Below are positions 16,185 to 24,821 of a DNA stretch of 41,805 nucleotides, piece by piece. Every line of letters starts with the position of its first letter. Positions within the stretch are counted from its first letter, which is position 1. Source of the DNA: an uncultured Massilia sp. (GTDB lineage Bacteria; Pseudomonadota; Gammaproteobacteria; Burkholderiales; Burkholderiaceae); the NCBI GenBank assembly GCA_946886065.1, contig CAMPHU010000011.1, positions 1-41,805 of the forward strand. The letters run 5' to 3'. The translations under genes and the position numbers were made by a program. The notes beneath the pieces were generated by a model. The model was not told the DNA's origin and ran no database searches. It saw nothing but the letters and a program-made list of their open reading frames with translations.

Positions 16185-18463
16185 GATTGACTCTCCTCGT
16201 GAAATTGGACGCTCGCCATGCCGAACGCTAGCAGGGGGCAGATGAAAAACAGCAGGTGCGAGCCGCCTGAGGACAGGAAGCTCATCGGCTGGCCCATGAT
16301 CGGGAACATCGCCAGGTTGGTGCCCCAGGACAGCAGCAGGTGACCGGCGACGAAGGCCGCGCCGCCGCAGAGCGCGAAGCACTGGAAGCGCCCCAGCCAG
16401 GCGCGGCGGAAATCGCCCGCCCCGCACGATTGGCGCCATGCGAGAACGGCGGCGCGCAGCAGCGCCGCCAGGAACAGGGCCTGCACGCACCACAGCCCCA
16501 GCGCCGCCGCCAGGCCGTGGCGGTTCAGCAGCCAGGAGGGCGCGAAATCGTCCTGCACCGCGGGAATGGCGAGCACCTCGGCGGCCGGCCGCCCCAGGCT
16601 GCCCAGGCCGAGCGCGCCGCCGGCGCCCAGCCAGCCGCCCTGGGCGACCGCGCGCAAGCCGAGCAGCATCTGCTGGCCGGTATGCGGGTGGACCGCAGGG
16701 TCGTTCCAGACCTGGAAGCGCTCCGGATAAAAGCCGAAGGAACCCAGGGTGTCGGCGGAACGCTGGAGCGCGGCGCCGCCGAGCAGGGCGGCGCAGGCGC
16801 CGCAAGCCAGCATCCAGGCGGCGCCGCGGCGGCCGGTGGCCCAGCACCAGGCCAGCGCCATGGCGCCGGCCCACACCAGCAGCAGCACCAGCGGCGAATA
16901 GTCGTCGACCCGCACCAGCGCCGCCGCCAGCAGGAACACGAACAGCAGCACCGGCGCGGCCATCCGCAGCCAGAAGCGCCAGTCGCGCCGCATGCTTCCG
17001 GCGCTGCCGGCGGCCAGGGCCAGGCAGTGGGCGCTGAGGGCCGCCAGGGCCAGCTTGGCGAATTCCACCGGCTGCATGTCGAAGACGCCGGTCTCGTCGC
17101 CCAGCCAGACTTGCGCCAGCAGTGCGGCGAGGGCGGCGCCGGCCAGCAGCAGCAGGATGCGCTCGGCGGCCGGACGCGAAACGGCGCCGCGGCCGACGCA
17201 GGCCAGCAGGGCGAGTGCGGCCGGCAGCCCGACGGCCAGCAAGGCCGCCGTGTTCTGGAAGTGGCGCAGCCAGGCGGTGTCGTGCGCGCCCATGCCCATG
17301 TCCAGCTGCACCAGCAGGCCCGCCCCGAGCAGCAGGGCGGCGCTGATGGCCAGCGGCTGCGGGCGGCGCGTCCACACCAGCACCAGCAGCAGCGCTCCCC
17401 AGGCCAGCAGCAGCGAGATGCCCGCGCCGGGCGCCGCCGCGCTGCGCTGGGTGACCAGCACCAGCAGCGCGGCGGCCGCGAGCAGGCCGGCGGCCCATAC
17501 GCGCAAGCGGCGGCCACGTTCCGGCGCCGCCAGGACGGCCGCCGCCAGCAGTACGGCCAGCGCGCCGGCCCAGGCCAGGCCCGGCGGCGCCGGCATGTTC
17601 CAGGCACGGCGTTCCTGCCATTGCCAGCGGACTTGCGGCGGCAGCGGCGCGGCCGGCGACGCGTACAGGCCGACCTGGCCGCGCGGCAGCAGGCGCAGCG
17701 CGCCGCCCTCCATCTGCACGCCGAATGCAGTGCGGCCGAGCGCGATCGTGTCGATACCGTCCAGCGCGTGCTGGCGCTGCGCGATGTCTTCCCAGCCGGC
17801 CAGCACGGGCTGGCTGCCGCGTACCGACAAGGCCAGCGCGCCGTCCGGCCGGCGCGCGATGGCGGCGCTGCCGGTCTCGGCGCCGGGCGCCGCCACGCGG
17901 TTGCCGCAGTACAGGTTGCCGCCCAGGGTGAGGGGGCGGGCCAGGGTCAGCGCATGGAGGGCGAACCGGTTCCAGAGAGCGGCGAGGCGCGCCGCCGCGG
18001 GGGTATCCGGACAGGCCGGCTGCGGTGCGCCATCGCGGCTGACGGTGGCGCCGTCATAGCGCCACGTGTGGCGGCCGTCGCCGAACTCCACGACGCCGTC
18101 GCCGGCGGAGGCGATGGCAAGGCGCGCGCCGCCCACCTGGATGCGCTGTCCGGCCGCGAGCGCGAGCTCGCTGCTGCGCCGGCGCGCGTCGCCGGCCCGC
18201 AGCACCAGCGGCTGACCGGCATCCAGGTTGCGGACCATCCAGCGGCCGCCCGCGTCCCGGCTGAGTACCAGCTGGCGCGTGGCGGCGCGGGGCGCTGCCA
18301 GCTCCTGTGCGCCCAGGCCGAGCGCCTCGCCGGGCCGCAAGCGGACCTCGATGGCGGCAGGCAGCCATGCGGCCGGTGCGCGCAGCAGGGTCAGCAGGTG
18401 CAGGGCGCCCAGCAAGCCGAGCACCAGGAGCGATAGCGCGTAGCGGCGGGCGAGCGCGCTCAT
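16154..18463 (-). CDS. SEDS (RodA/FtsW-like) protein with a large N-terminal extra domain, 769 aa
   Basis: One N-terminal helix (residues ~8-28) is followed by ~240 residues outside the membrane, part of which is FHA-like in pattern (LVLSRDAGGRWMVRNLDAG, LAAGQRIQVGGARLAI). From ~290 on it is a SEDS polytopic protein: MQPVEFAKLALAA, FGFYPERFQVWNDP, GQQMLLGLRAVAQGGWLGAG, IPAVQDDFAPSWLLNRHG, and NLAMFPIMGQPMSFLSSGGS. SEDS enzymes polymerise lipid II; the key Asp of the TDF loop is kept (QDDF, near residue 638), but the PE before it is PA and the following EE is absent. Usual SEDS length is ~380, so this one is twice as long. The ATG overlaps the kinase stop by four bases. No partner transpeptidase is encoded in the window. 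Confidence 0.85.
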   Translation of the reverse strand: MSALARRYALSLLVLGLLGALHLLTLLRAPAAWLPAAIEVRLRPGEALGLGAQELAAPRAATRQLVLSRDAGGRWMVRNLDAGQPLVLRAGDARRRSSELALAAGQRIQVGGARLAIASAGDGVVEFGDGRHTWRYDGATVSRDGAPQPACPDTPAAARLAALWNRFALHALTLARPLTLGGNLYCGNRVAAPGAETGSAAIARRPDGALALSVRGSQPVLAGWEDIAQRQHALDGIDTIALGRTAFGVQMEGGALRLLPRGQVGLYASPAAPLPPQVRWQWQERRAWNMPAPPGLAWAGALAVLLAAAVLAAPERGRRLRVWAAGLLAAAALLVLVTQRSAAAPGAGISLLLAWGALLLVLVWTRRPQPLAISAALLLGAGLLVQLDMGMGAHDTAWLRHFQNTAALLAVGLPAALALLACVGRGAVSRPAAERILLLLAGAALAALLAQVWLGDETGVFDMQPVEFAKLALAALSAHCLALAAGSAGSMRRDWRFWLRMAAPVLLFVFLLAAALVRVDDYSPLVLLLVWAGAMALAWCWATGRRGAAWMLACGACAALLGGAALQRSADTLGSFGFYPERFQVWNDPAVHPHTGQQMLLGLRAVAQGGWLGAGGALGLGSLGRPAAEVLAIPAVQDDFAPSWLLNRHGLAAALGLWCVQALFLAALLRAAVLAWRQSCGAGDFRRAWLGRFQCFALCGGAAFVAGHLLLSWGTNLAMFPIMGQPMSFLSSGGSHLLFFICPLLAFGMASVQFHEESQSCRSMSNTKS

Positions 18464-19404
18464 GCGGCGCTCCGCATGTGGGGCTGGCGCAAGGCCGCCA
18501 CGGCATCGGCCAGCAGGCGGCTGATCTCGAGTGCGTGGCGCGGCCGGCCGGCGGGCCGCTCCGCCAGCAGGGTGCGCAGGAGCGGCAAGGCCGGGCCGGC
18601 GCGGCCGGCGAACAGCGCCGCCTCGTCGGCCTGCAGCACGGCCGGCCTGCCCTGGGCGGCCAGTGCGGCCGCCGCGCCGCGCCCATGCGCCTGCCAGGCG
18701 CGGCCGCAGGCGCCGCTGTAGCGCAGCAGGCGGCCGCTCACCAGGTAGTAGAGCAGGGCGCCGAGCGCGAAGTAGTCGCTGGCGGCGCCGGTCAGGTAGC
18801 CGTCGCCCTCGGGGAAGAACTGCTCGGGCGCCTGCCAGTTGGCGGTGCCGGCGTAGGAATGGGCGCGCAGGTCGTCCAGCCGGCGGTTGGTGCCGAAGTC
18901 GGCCAGCTTGATCGTGTTCGTGCCGCGGTCGAGCAGCAGGTTGCCGGGCTTGAGGTCGAGGTAGCGCCAACCGTAGGCGTGCACCTTCGCCAGCGCCTGG
19001 TTGACCTGGGCGATCCAGTCGAGCGCCTGCAGCACCGGCACCGTGCGGCCGGCGCCTTGCTCGGCGGCGAGGTGGGTGGCCAGGTCGCCATCCAGCAGTT
19101 CGAGGGCCAGTGCCGGCATGCCCTGGTGTTCGCCGGCGTCGAGCAGGCGCACCAGGTGGCGGCCGTCCCAGGGCGCCAGGGTGCGCAGGAAGGCCAGCTC
19201 GGTGTGGGCGGACTCGATCCAGCGGGCGCGCAGGCGCTCCGGCGCCCGTCCCATCTGCTCGGTATTCACCAGCTTGAGCGCCACGCCCGCTGCGTGGCCG
19301 GGGGCGTCGGCGCGCCACACCACGCCGTAGGCGGAACCGGCCAGCGGCTCGCGCAGCCGGTAGTGGCCGCCTGCGAGTTCCACGATGCTGCCTGCTTCGT
19401 ACAT
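18460..19404 (-). CDS. Ser/Thr protein kinase, cytosolic, 314 aa
   Basis: The ATG at 19404 has GGGAG upstream. Kinase landmarks: glycine loop LAGSAYGVVW, Lys44 in VALK, Glu69, catalytic loop RYLDLKPGN with Asp150, DFG at 169-171, and APE at 192-194 in GTANWQAPEQF. The usual HRD is YLD, so this is a non-RD kinase, possibly constitutively active or activated differently from the kinase encoded at 4870. No membrane helix or sensor domain; the C-terminus is helical. First gene of the operon kinase - SEDS - FhaA-like - SH3. Its likely targets are its operon partners, as for PknA/PknB acting on FhaA and the RodA/MviN wall machinery in actinobacteria (inference). Confidence 0.9.
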   Translation of the reverse strand: MYEAGSIVELAGGHYRLREPLAGSAYGVVWRADAPGHAAGVALKLVNTEQMGRAPERLRARWIESAHTELAFLRTLAPWDGRHLVRLLDAGEHQGMPALALELLDGDLATHLAAEQGAGRTVPVLQALDWIAQVNQALAKVHAYGWRYLDLKPGNLLLDRGTNTIKLADFGTNRRLDDLRAHSYAGTANWQAPEQFFPEGDGYLTGAASDYFALGALLYYLVSGRLLRYSGACGRAWQAHGRGAAAALAAQGRPAVLQADEAALFAGRAGPALPLLRTLLAERPAGRPRHALEISRLLADAVAALRQPHMRSAA

Positions 19405-19530
19405 GTCGTCTCCCGATCCGCTCACTTGGTCCGATACCTGGTCCGATGCGCAGGACAAGCGGGGGGCGGATGAAAGACGGGGCCCGCGTCCGCTTGACGC
19501 GCGCCCGGCTCATGATTTGTCTCGCAACGT

Positions 19531-19536
19531 TATAAT
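19531..19536 (+). promoter_or_regulatory. Candidate -10 of the Gtr-like cassette
   Basis: A perfect TATAAT, 38 bases before the ATG at 19574, in an AT-rich patch between divergent operons. No good -35 at 16-18 bases; TTGACG at 19494 is too far. An activator may be needed. Confidence 0.4.
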
Positions 19537-19573
19537 TTGCGAATTAGCAACTGATGAGAGTTCGACGAGCCTC

Positions 19574-20566
19574 ATGCGCGCCCAACACGACCTGGTCGAC
19601 CCAGCTTCCAGCCGAATGGCCAACGCCAGGGCCGTCCGCATCGCAGTGGTCATCCCTTGCTATAACGAGGCACTGACGATCGGCCAGCTGGTGCGCGACT
19701 TCCGCGCCCATCTGCCCCAGGCCCAGGTCTACGTCTTCGACAACAATTCCAGCGACAACACGGGCCAGCTGGCGCGCGAGGCCGGCGCTGTCGTGCGCAA
19801 CGTGGCCATGCAGGGCAAGGGCAGCGTGGTGCGGCGCATGTTCGCCGACGTCGAGGCCGACGCCTACATCATGATCGACGGCGACGGCACCTACGACGTG
19901 AGTGCGGCGCCGCGGCTGGTCGACAAGCTGCTGCGCGAAGGCCTGGACATGCCCGTCTGCTGCGGCGCCTGCAGCGGTAATCGACCCGACCGTATCGCCC
20001 CCCGAACCGCCACCATCATGCTGACCGGCTTCCTGGCCACCATCTTCGGGCGGACCTTCACCGACATCCTGTCCGGCTACCGCGTGTTCTCGCGGCGCTA
20101 CGTCAAGTCCTTCGCGGCCCATTCCTCCGGTTTCGAAATCGAGACGGAGCTGACCGTGCATGCCCTCGAGCTGCGCATGCCGGTGGCGGAAGTCGAGACC
20201 GCGTACGGCGCGCGCCCGGAAGGCTCGGTGAGCAAGCTCAGTACCACCCGCGACGGCTTGCGCATCTTCCTGACCATCCTGCGCCTGTTCAAGTCCGAAA
20301 AGCCGCTCGGCTTCTATTCGATCGCGTTCGTCCTGTGCGCCCTGGCCTCGATCGACCTCGCGATCCCGCTTTTCGCCACCTACCTGGAAACCGGCCTGGT
20401 GCCACGCCTGCCGACCGCCGTGCTGTGCGCCGCCTTGATGCTGCTCGGGGTGATCCTGCTCGCCTGCGGCATCATTCTCGACGCCGTCACCAAGTCGCGC
20501 ATCGAGCAGAAGCGGTTTTCCTATCTCGCGGTGCCCGCCTTCGATCCGTCCGGCGGGAATGCGTAA
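19574..20566 (+). CDS. Family 2 glycosyltransferase, GtrB/DPM1-like, 330 aa
   Basis: GT2 motifs: VVIPCYNEALTIGQLV at the start, VFDNNSSDNTGQLAREAG, and the DxD-type MIDGDGTYD. The later EGSVSKLSTTRDGLRI and GFEIETELTVHALE are typical of polyprenyl-phosphate glycosyltransferases. Two membrane helices near the C-terminus (about 270-320) match GtrB/ArnC-type enzymes, which load a sugar onto undecaprenyl phosphate at the cytoplasmic face. The ATG at 19574 is preferred; ATG 19616 is an alternative with no ribosome site. It overlaps the GtrA gene by eight bases. Which sugar is used cannot be told. Confidence 0.87.
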   Translation: MRAQHDLVDPASSRMANARAVRIAVVIPCYNEALTIGQLVRDFRAHLPQAQVYVFDNNSSDNTGQLAREAGAVVRNVAMQGKGSVVRRMFADVEADAYIMIDGDGTYDVSAAPRLVDKLLREGLDMPVCCGACSGNRPDRIAPRTATIMLTGFLATIFGRTFTDILSGYRVFSRRYVKSFAAHSSGFEIETELTVHALELRMPVAEVETAYGARPEGSVSKLSTTRDGLRIFLTILRLFKSEKPLGFYSIAFVLCALASIDLAIPLFATYLETGLVPRLPTAVLCAALMLLGVILLACGIILDAVTKSRIEQKRFSYLAVPAFDPSGGNA

Positions 20567-20954
20567 GGCCCCGCGCCCGGCGGGCCAGTTCGGCCGCTTC
20601 TTCGCCGCCGGGGCCTTCGGCATGCTGGTCGACATGGCGGTGCTCTACGCCGCGCTGGCGCTGGGCGGCGGCTGGGTAGGCGGCCGCCTGTTGTCCTTCC
20701 TGGCGGCGGCCAGCTTCACCTGGGCCGTGAACCGGCGCTACACCTTCACGGCGACCGCCTCGCCCTGCCGCGAGTGGGCGCGCTACGTGGCCGGCATGGC
20801 CGGCGGCATGGCGGTCAATTTCCTGGTCTACGGCCTGGCGCTGTCGGCGCTGCGGCAAGCCTGGTGGACGCCGGGGGCAGCCGTGGCCTGCGGTTCCGCC
20901 GCCGGGCTGGTGGTCAACTTTGTCAGCGCCAAGTTCCTGGTATTCAAATCCTGA
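20559..20954 (+). CDS. GtrA-family membrane protein, 131 aa
   Basis: Four hydrophobic helices in ~130 residues, with the family features QFGRFFAAGAFGMLVDMAV, SFTWAVNRRYTF and the closing GLVVNFVSAKFLVFKS. GtrA-like proteins are proposed to flip undecaprenyl-phosphate-linked sugars across the inner membrane. It is translationally coupled to the GT2 gene before it and sits nine bases from the next gene, which fits a three-gene Gtr cassette: load, flip, transfer. Confidence 0.9.
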   Translation: MRKAPRPAGQFGRFFAAGAFGMLVDMAVLYAALALGGGWVGGRLLSFLAAASFTWAVNRRYTFTATASPCREWARYVAGMAGGMAVNFLVYGLALSALRQAWWTPGAAVACGSAAGLVVNFVSAKFLVFKS

Positions 20955-20963
20955 GGGAGGTCC

Positions 20964-22817
20964 ATGGGTTTTCCACAGCGCCTGCTCGCCGCAATCGAGG
21001 CCTGGTTCCTGCGCCGCACCGCCGCGCTGGCGCATCCGCAGGCGCCGCGCCGCGCCGTATGGATCGTGCCGGTGCTGTTCGGCCTGCTGTCGGTCTGCCT
21101 GGGACAGGACCAGAACTGGGACCTGAGAAACTACCACTGGTATAACGCCTATGCCTTGCTGAACCGACGGCTCGACATCGACATGGCGCCGGGGCAATGG
21201 CAAAGCTATTTCAATCCCCTGATCGACCTCCCTTATTATCTGCTTGGCACCACCTTGCCCGGCCCGGCGGTCGGCTTCCTCATGGGCTGTGTGCACGGGC
21301 TGAACTTCGTGCTGCTGCTGGCCATCTGCCGCTGCCTGCTGGGCGAACGCACGGGGGGGGCGCGCCTGGCCCTGCTGCTGGCGCTTGCGGGGACCTGCGG
21401 CGCCGCCTTCCTGTCGGAACTGGGCAATACGATGGGCGACAACCTGACCGCGCTGCTGGTGCTGTCCTCGCTGCTGCTGGTGCTGCGGCGCTGGGACCGG
21501 CTGCATGCCTGGTCCACCGCGGCCGCCGGCCTCATGCTGCTGTCCGGCCTGCTGATGGGGCTGGGCGCCGGGCTGAAGCTGACCAACGCGACCTATGCCG
21601 CCGCGCTGTGCCTCGCCTTGCTGCTGGGCCTGCCCGCAGCCCTGCGCGTGCGCCTTGCGCTGGCCTTCACGCAAGGCTGCGCGGTCCTGGCCGGCATGCT
21701 GGCCAGCGCCGGCTACTGGTGGCTGGAGATGTGGGAGCGCTTCGGCAACCCGCTGTTCCCGCAATTCAACAACGTCTTCCGCAGCCCGCTGGCGCAGCAG
21801 CTCGGTGTGATCGACGATTTCCACCTGCCGCGCCACGCGCTGGAAGCCTTGTTCTGGCCCTTCGTCTTCGCCGCCGACGTCAGCCGCGTCGCGGAAATCC
21901 CGCTCAGGCTGGTGGTCGTGCCCGTCCTGTACGCGCTGGCGCTGCTGTTCGTGACCGTCCTGGCGGTAGAACGTGTCGGCGGCCGCCAGGCGCATGCCCG
22001 GCTGTCGCCGCGCGCACGCTTCGTGCTGATCTTCGCCGGCATCGCCTACCTGGCCTGGATGAAGCTGTTCGGCATCTACCGCTACCTGGTGCCGCTCGAA
22101 CTGCTGGCGCCGCTCCTGGTGTGGATCCTGATCGAGCGCATGGCGGCGCCGGATCGGGCCGCACGGATCGCCGGCTGGCTGCTGGCCGCCTGCACCGTGC
22201 TCGTATTTCCTTTTAACACCTGGGGTCATGGCGGCTGGGCCAAGCAGAATTTCAGCGCCCAGGTGCCGCCGCTGGCGCAGCCCGCATCCACGATCGTGTT
22301 TACTGCCCACGGCGATCCGCCGATGGGCTGGCTGGCAACCTTCTTCCCGGCGGAGGTGCAGGTGATCGCGCTGGAAGGCGGCTTCCCGGAATCGCCCGCC
22401 TATCTGGCGCGCATCCAGGCCGCGATCGCGTCCCGTCCGGGGCCGCACTACGTGATGCTGGCGGCGGCCAGGAGCGATAAGGAAAACAGCCTGCAACGCA
22501 AGCGGGCCCTGGCCGACTGGCTCGGCTTCACCGGCGATGCGCAAGGCTGCGCCCGGCTCCAGGAGCTGACGCGCCGCGTGCGTCTCCAGGCCGAGGTCCG
22601 GCCGGCTGCAGAGCCGGGACGCGCCTGTACGCTGGAATTGCCGCAGCGCTACCTCGCCGAACTGCCGGACAAGGACCGCGCCCGCATGCAGTCCGCCCGT
22701 CAGGGCCTGGCGCGCCATCGCCTCGTTATCGATGAGTCTGCATGCAAGACCTACGCGGCGGCGGTCGGGGCGACGCCGTTCCCCTTCCGTTTCTGTCCGG
22801 TGACGGTCTTACCGTGA
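20964..22817 (+). CDS. Polytopic GT-C-like glycosyltransferase, 617 aa
   Basis: GGGAGG precedes the ATG. About eleven to twelve hydrophobic helices span residues ~30-430, and a soluble C-terminal part covers ~430-617. The first periplasmic loop holds QDQNWDLRNYHWYNAYALL, an acidic/aromatic signature of the kind found in GT-C enzymes that use polyprenyl-phosphate sugars. It should be the transferase that moves the flipped sugar onto a surface glycan, acting after GT2 and GtrA. The acceptor is unknown. Family assignment rests on topology, this loop and gene order, so the function is inferred. Confidence 0.75.
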   Translation: MGFPQRLLAAIEAWFLRRTAALAHPQAPRRAVWIVPVLFGLLSVCLGQDQNWDLRNYHWYNAYALLNRRLDIDMAPGQWQSYFNPLIDLPYYLLGTTLPGPAVGFLMGCVHGLNFVLLLAICRCLLGERTGGARLALLLALAGTCGAAFLSELGNTMGDNLTALLVLSSLLLVLRRWDRLHAWSTAAAGLMLLSGLLMGLGAGLKLTNATYAAALCLALLLGLPAALRVRLALAFTQGCAVLAGMLASAGYWWLEMWERFGNPLFPQFNNVFRSPLAQQLGVIDDFHLPRHALEALFWPFVFAADVSRVAEIPLRLVVVPVLYALALLFVTVLAVERVGGRQAHARLSPRARFVLIFAGIAYLAWMKLFGIYRYLVPLELLAPLLVWILIERMAAPDRAARIAGWLLAACTVLVFPFNTWGHGGWAKQNFSAQVPPLAQPASTIVFTAHGDPPMGWLATFFPAEVQVIALEGGFPESPAYLARIQAAIASRPGPHYVMLAAARSDKENSLQRKRALADWLGFTGDAQGCARLQELTRRVRLQAEVRPAAEPGRACTLELPQRYLAELPDKDRARMQSARQGLARHRLVIDESACKTYAAAVGATPFPFRFCPVTVLP

Positions 22818-22855
22818 AAACAACAAGGGCCGGATCCTGCGAACAGGTCCGGCCC
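22815..22855 (-). terminator. Intrinsic terminator of the glycine-zipper gene
   Basis: A 12-bp stem with one bulged base, GGGCCGGA(T)CCTG/CAGGTCCGGCCC, CGAA loop, lies at 22827-22855. On the - strand it is followed by TTGTTGTTTTC. It lies between convergent genes and may also stop + strand transcripts. Confidence 0.75.
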
Positions 22856-22890
22856 GTCGGCTTCCGCCCGTATGGACGGAAGGGAAGGCG

Positions 22891-23370
22891 TCAGCGGCCG
22901 TAGTAGCCGCGATCGCCGCGGTCCCAGCGCTCATCGCGGTCCCAGTGGCGGCGTCCATGGCCATGGCCGCGGCCCGGATGGACGTAGACCGGACGCGATT
23001 CGATGTACACGGGGCGCGGCTGGACATAGACCGGGCGCGGTTCCACGTACACCGGACGCGGCTGGACATACACAGGCGCCGGGCGGTAGTTGCTGGTGGC
23101 GTAGCCGCGGTTGTCGTAATAACCACGGTTGTCGTAATAGCCCCGGTGATCGTAGTGGCGGCGGTCGTCGCGGGACGAGATCGAGTTGCCCAGCGCCGCA
23201 CCCAGCACGCCGCCGACGATGGCGCCCTCGGTGCCGCCCGCAGTGTGACCGATGGCGGCGCCGAGCACTGCGCCCACGGCCGTGTTGGTACCGCGGTCGC
23301 CAGCCATGGCTGCCGGCGAAGCGGCAGCCGCCGCCAGCAAGACCGCACCCAAGGTTTTCGAATTCAACAT
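22891..23370 (-). CDS. Secreted glycine-zipper protein with PRPVYV repeats, 159 aa
   Basis: AGAGGA precedes the ATG at 23370; the longer frame has no ribosome site. Signal peptide 1-23, cut near AMA/GD. Residues ~30-62 are a glycine zipper (AVGAVLGAAIGHTAGG, AIVGGVLGAALG), which forms tight helix pairs in outer-membrane or envelope proteins. Then come two or three YYDNRG units (77-90), five seven-residue units P/S-R/A-P-V-Y-V/I-x (96-131), and a His/Gly/Arg/Asp-rich tail. Similar proteins are common in betaproteobacteria, with no proven function. A TATAGT (23436-23431) may be its -10. Confidence 0.8.
   Translation of the reverse strand: MLNSKTLGAVLLAAAAASPAAMAGDRGTNTAVGAVLGAAIGHTAGGTEGAIVGGVLGAALGNSISSRDDRRHYDHRGYYDNRGYYDNRGYATSNYRPAPVYVQPRPVYVEPRPVYVQPRPVYIESRPVYVHPGRGHGHGRRHWDRDERWDRGDRGYYGR
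22978..23085 (-). repeat. Five tandem ~21-bp units coding for PRPVYV(E/Q)
   Basis: In-frame 21-base repeats inside the glycine-zipper gene. Units differ mainly at the seventh residue and at third codon positions, so they are old or under selection for protein sequence. Length variation between strains would be expected. Confidence 0.7.
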
Positions 23371-23580
23371 GGCTTTTTCCTCTCGCCCCAGCGGAGATCG
23401 GATGATCGCTGCAACGCCGGGCATGGAAGCACTATAGTCCCCAGTTCAAAGCATTCCACCTGTTAATACAGATTTTTACAACTCCAACCGGGCTGTAACA
23501 TGGGGCGCCCATGCGTCCGGCCCTTGCAGTGGCGCGCCGCCGCCCCATCTACCGAGCATCTTCCTTGCGCGCCATTTTCC

Positions 23581-24717
<1,137 letters not shown>

Positions 24718-24821
24718 AATCTGCCAGGACATGTGTCAATACGGCAATAAAAGCTCGGCAAAAGCGGGCGGGATGCGCTATTGTTGGCGTCTTTCCCGAC
24801 CCGACCATAGGATACCCACGC

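Noticed and set aside
9739..19404. Type VI secretion regulatory genes (ppkA/pppA/fha)
   Set aside because: No Tss structural gene is present and the kinase-phosphatase-FHA set is joined to a SEDS protein instead.
16154..19513. 1119-codon open frame on the - strand
   Set aside because: The first 350 codons are a shadow of the kinase gene; the real SEDS start is the ATG at 18463 overlapping the kinase stop.
19494..19536. TTGACG and TATAAT as one promoter
   Set aside because: The spacing is 31 bases, far beyond the 16-18 usable by sigma-70.
22978..23160. Regular repeats, possibly CRISPR
   Set aside because: Units are in frame, adjacent without spacers, and inside a secreted-protein gene.
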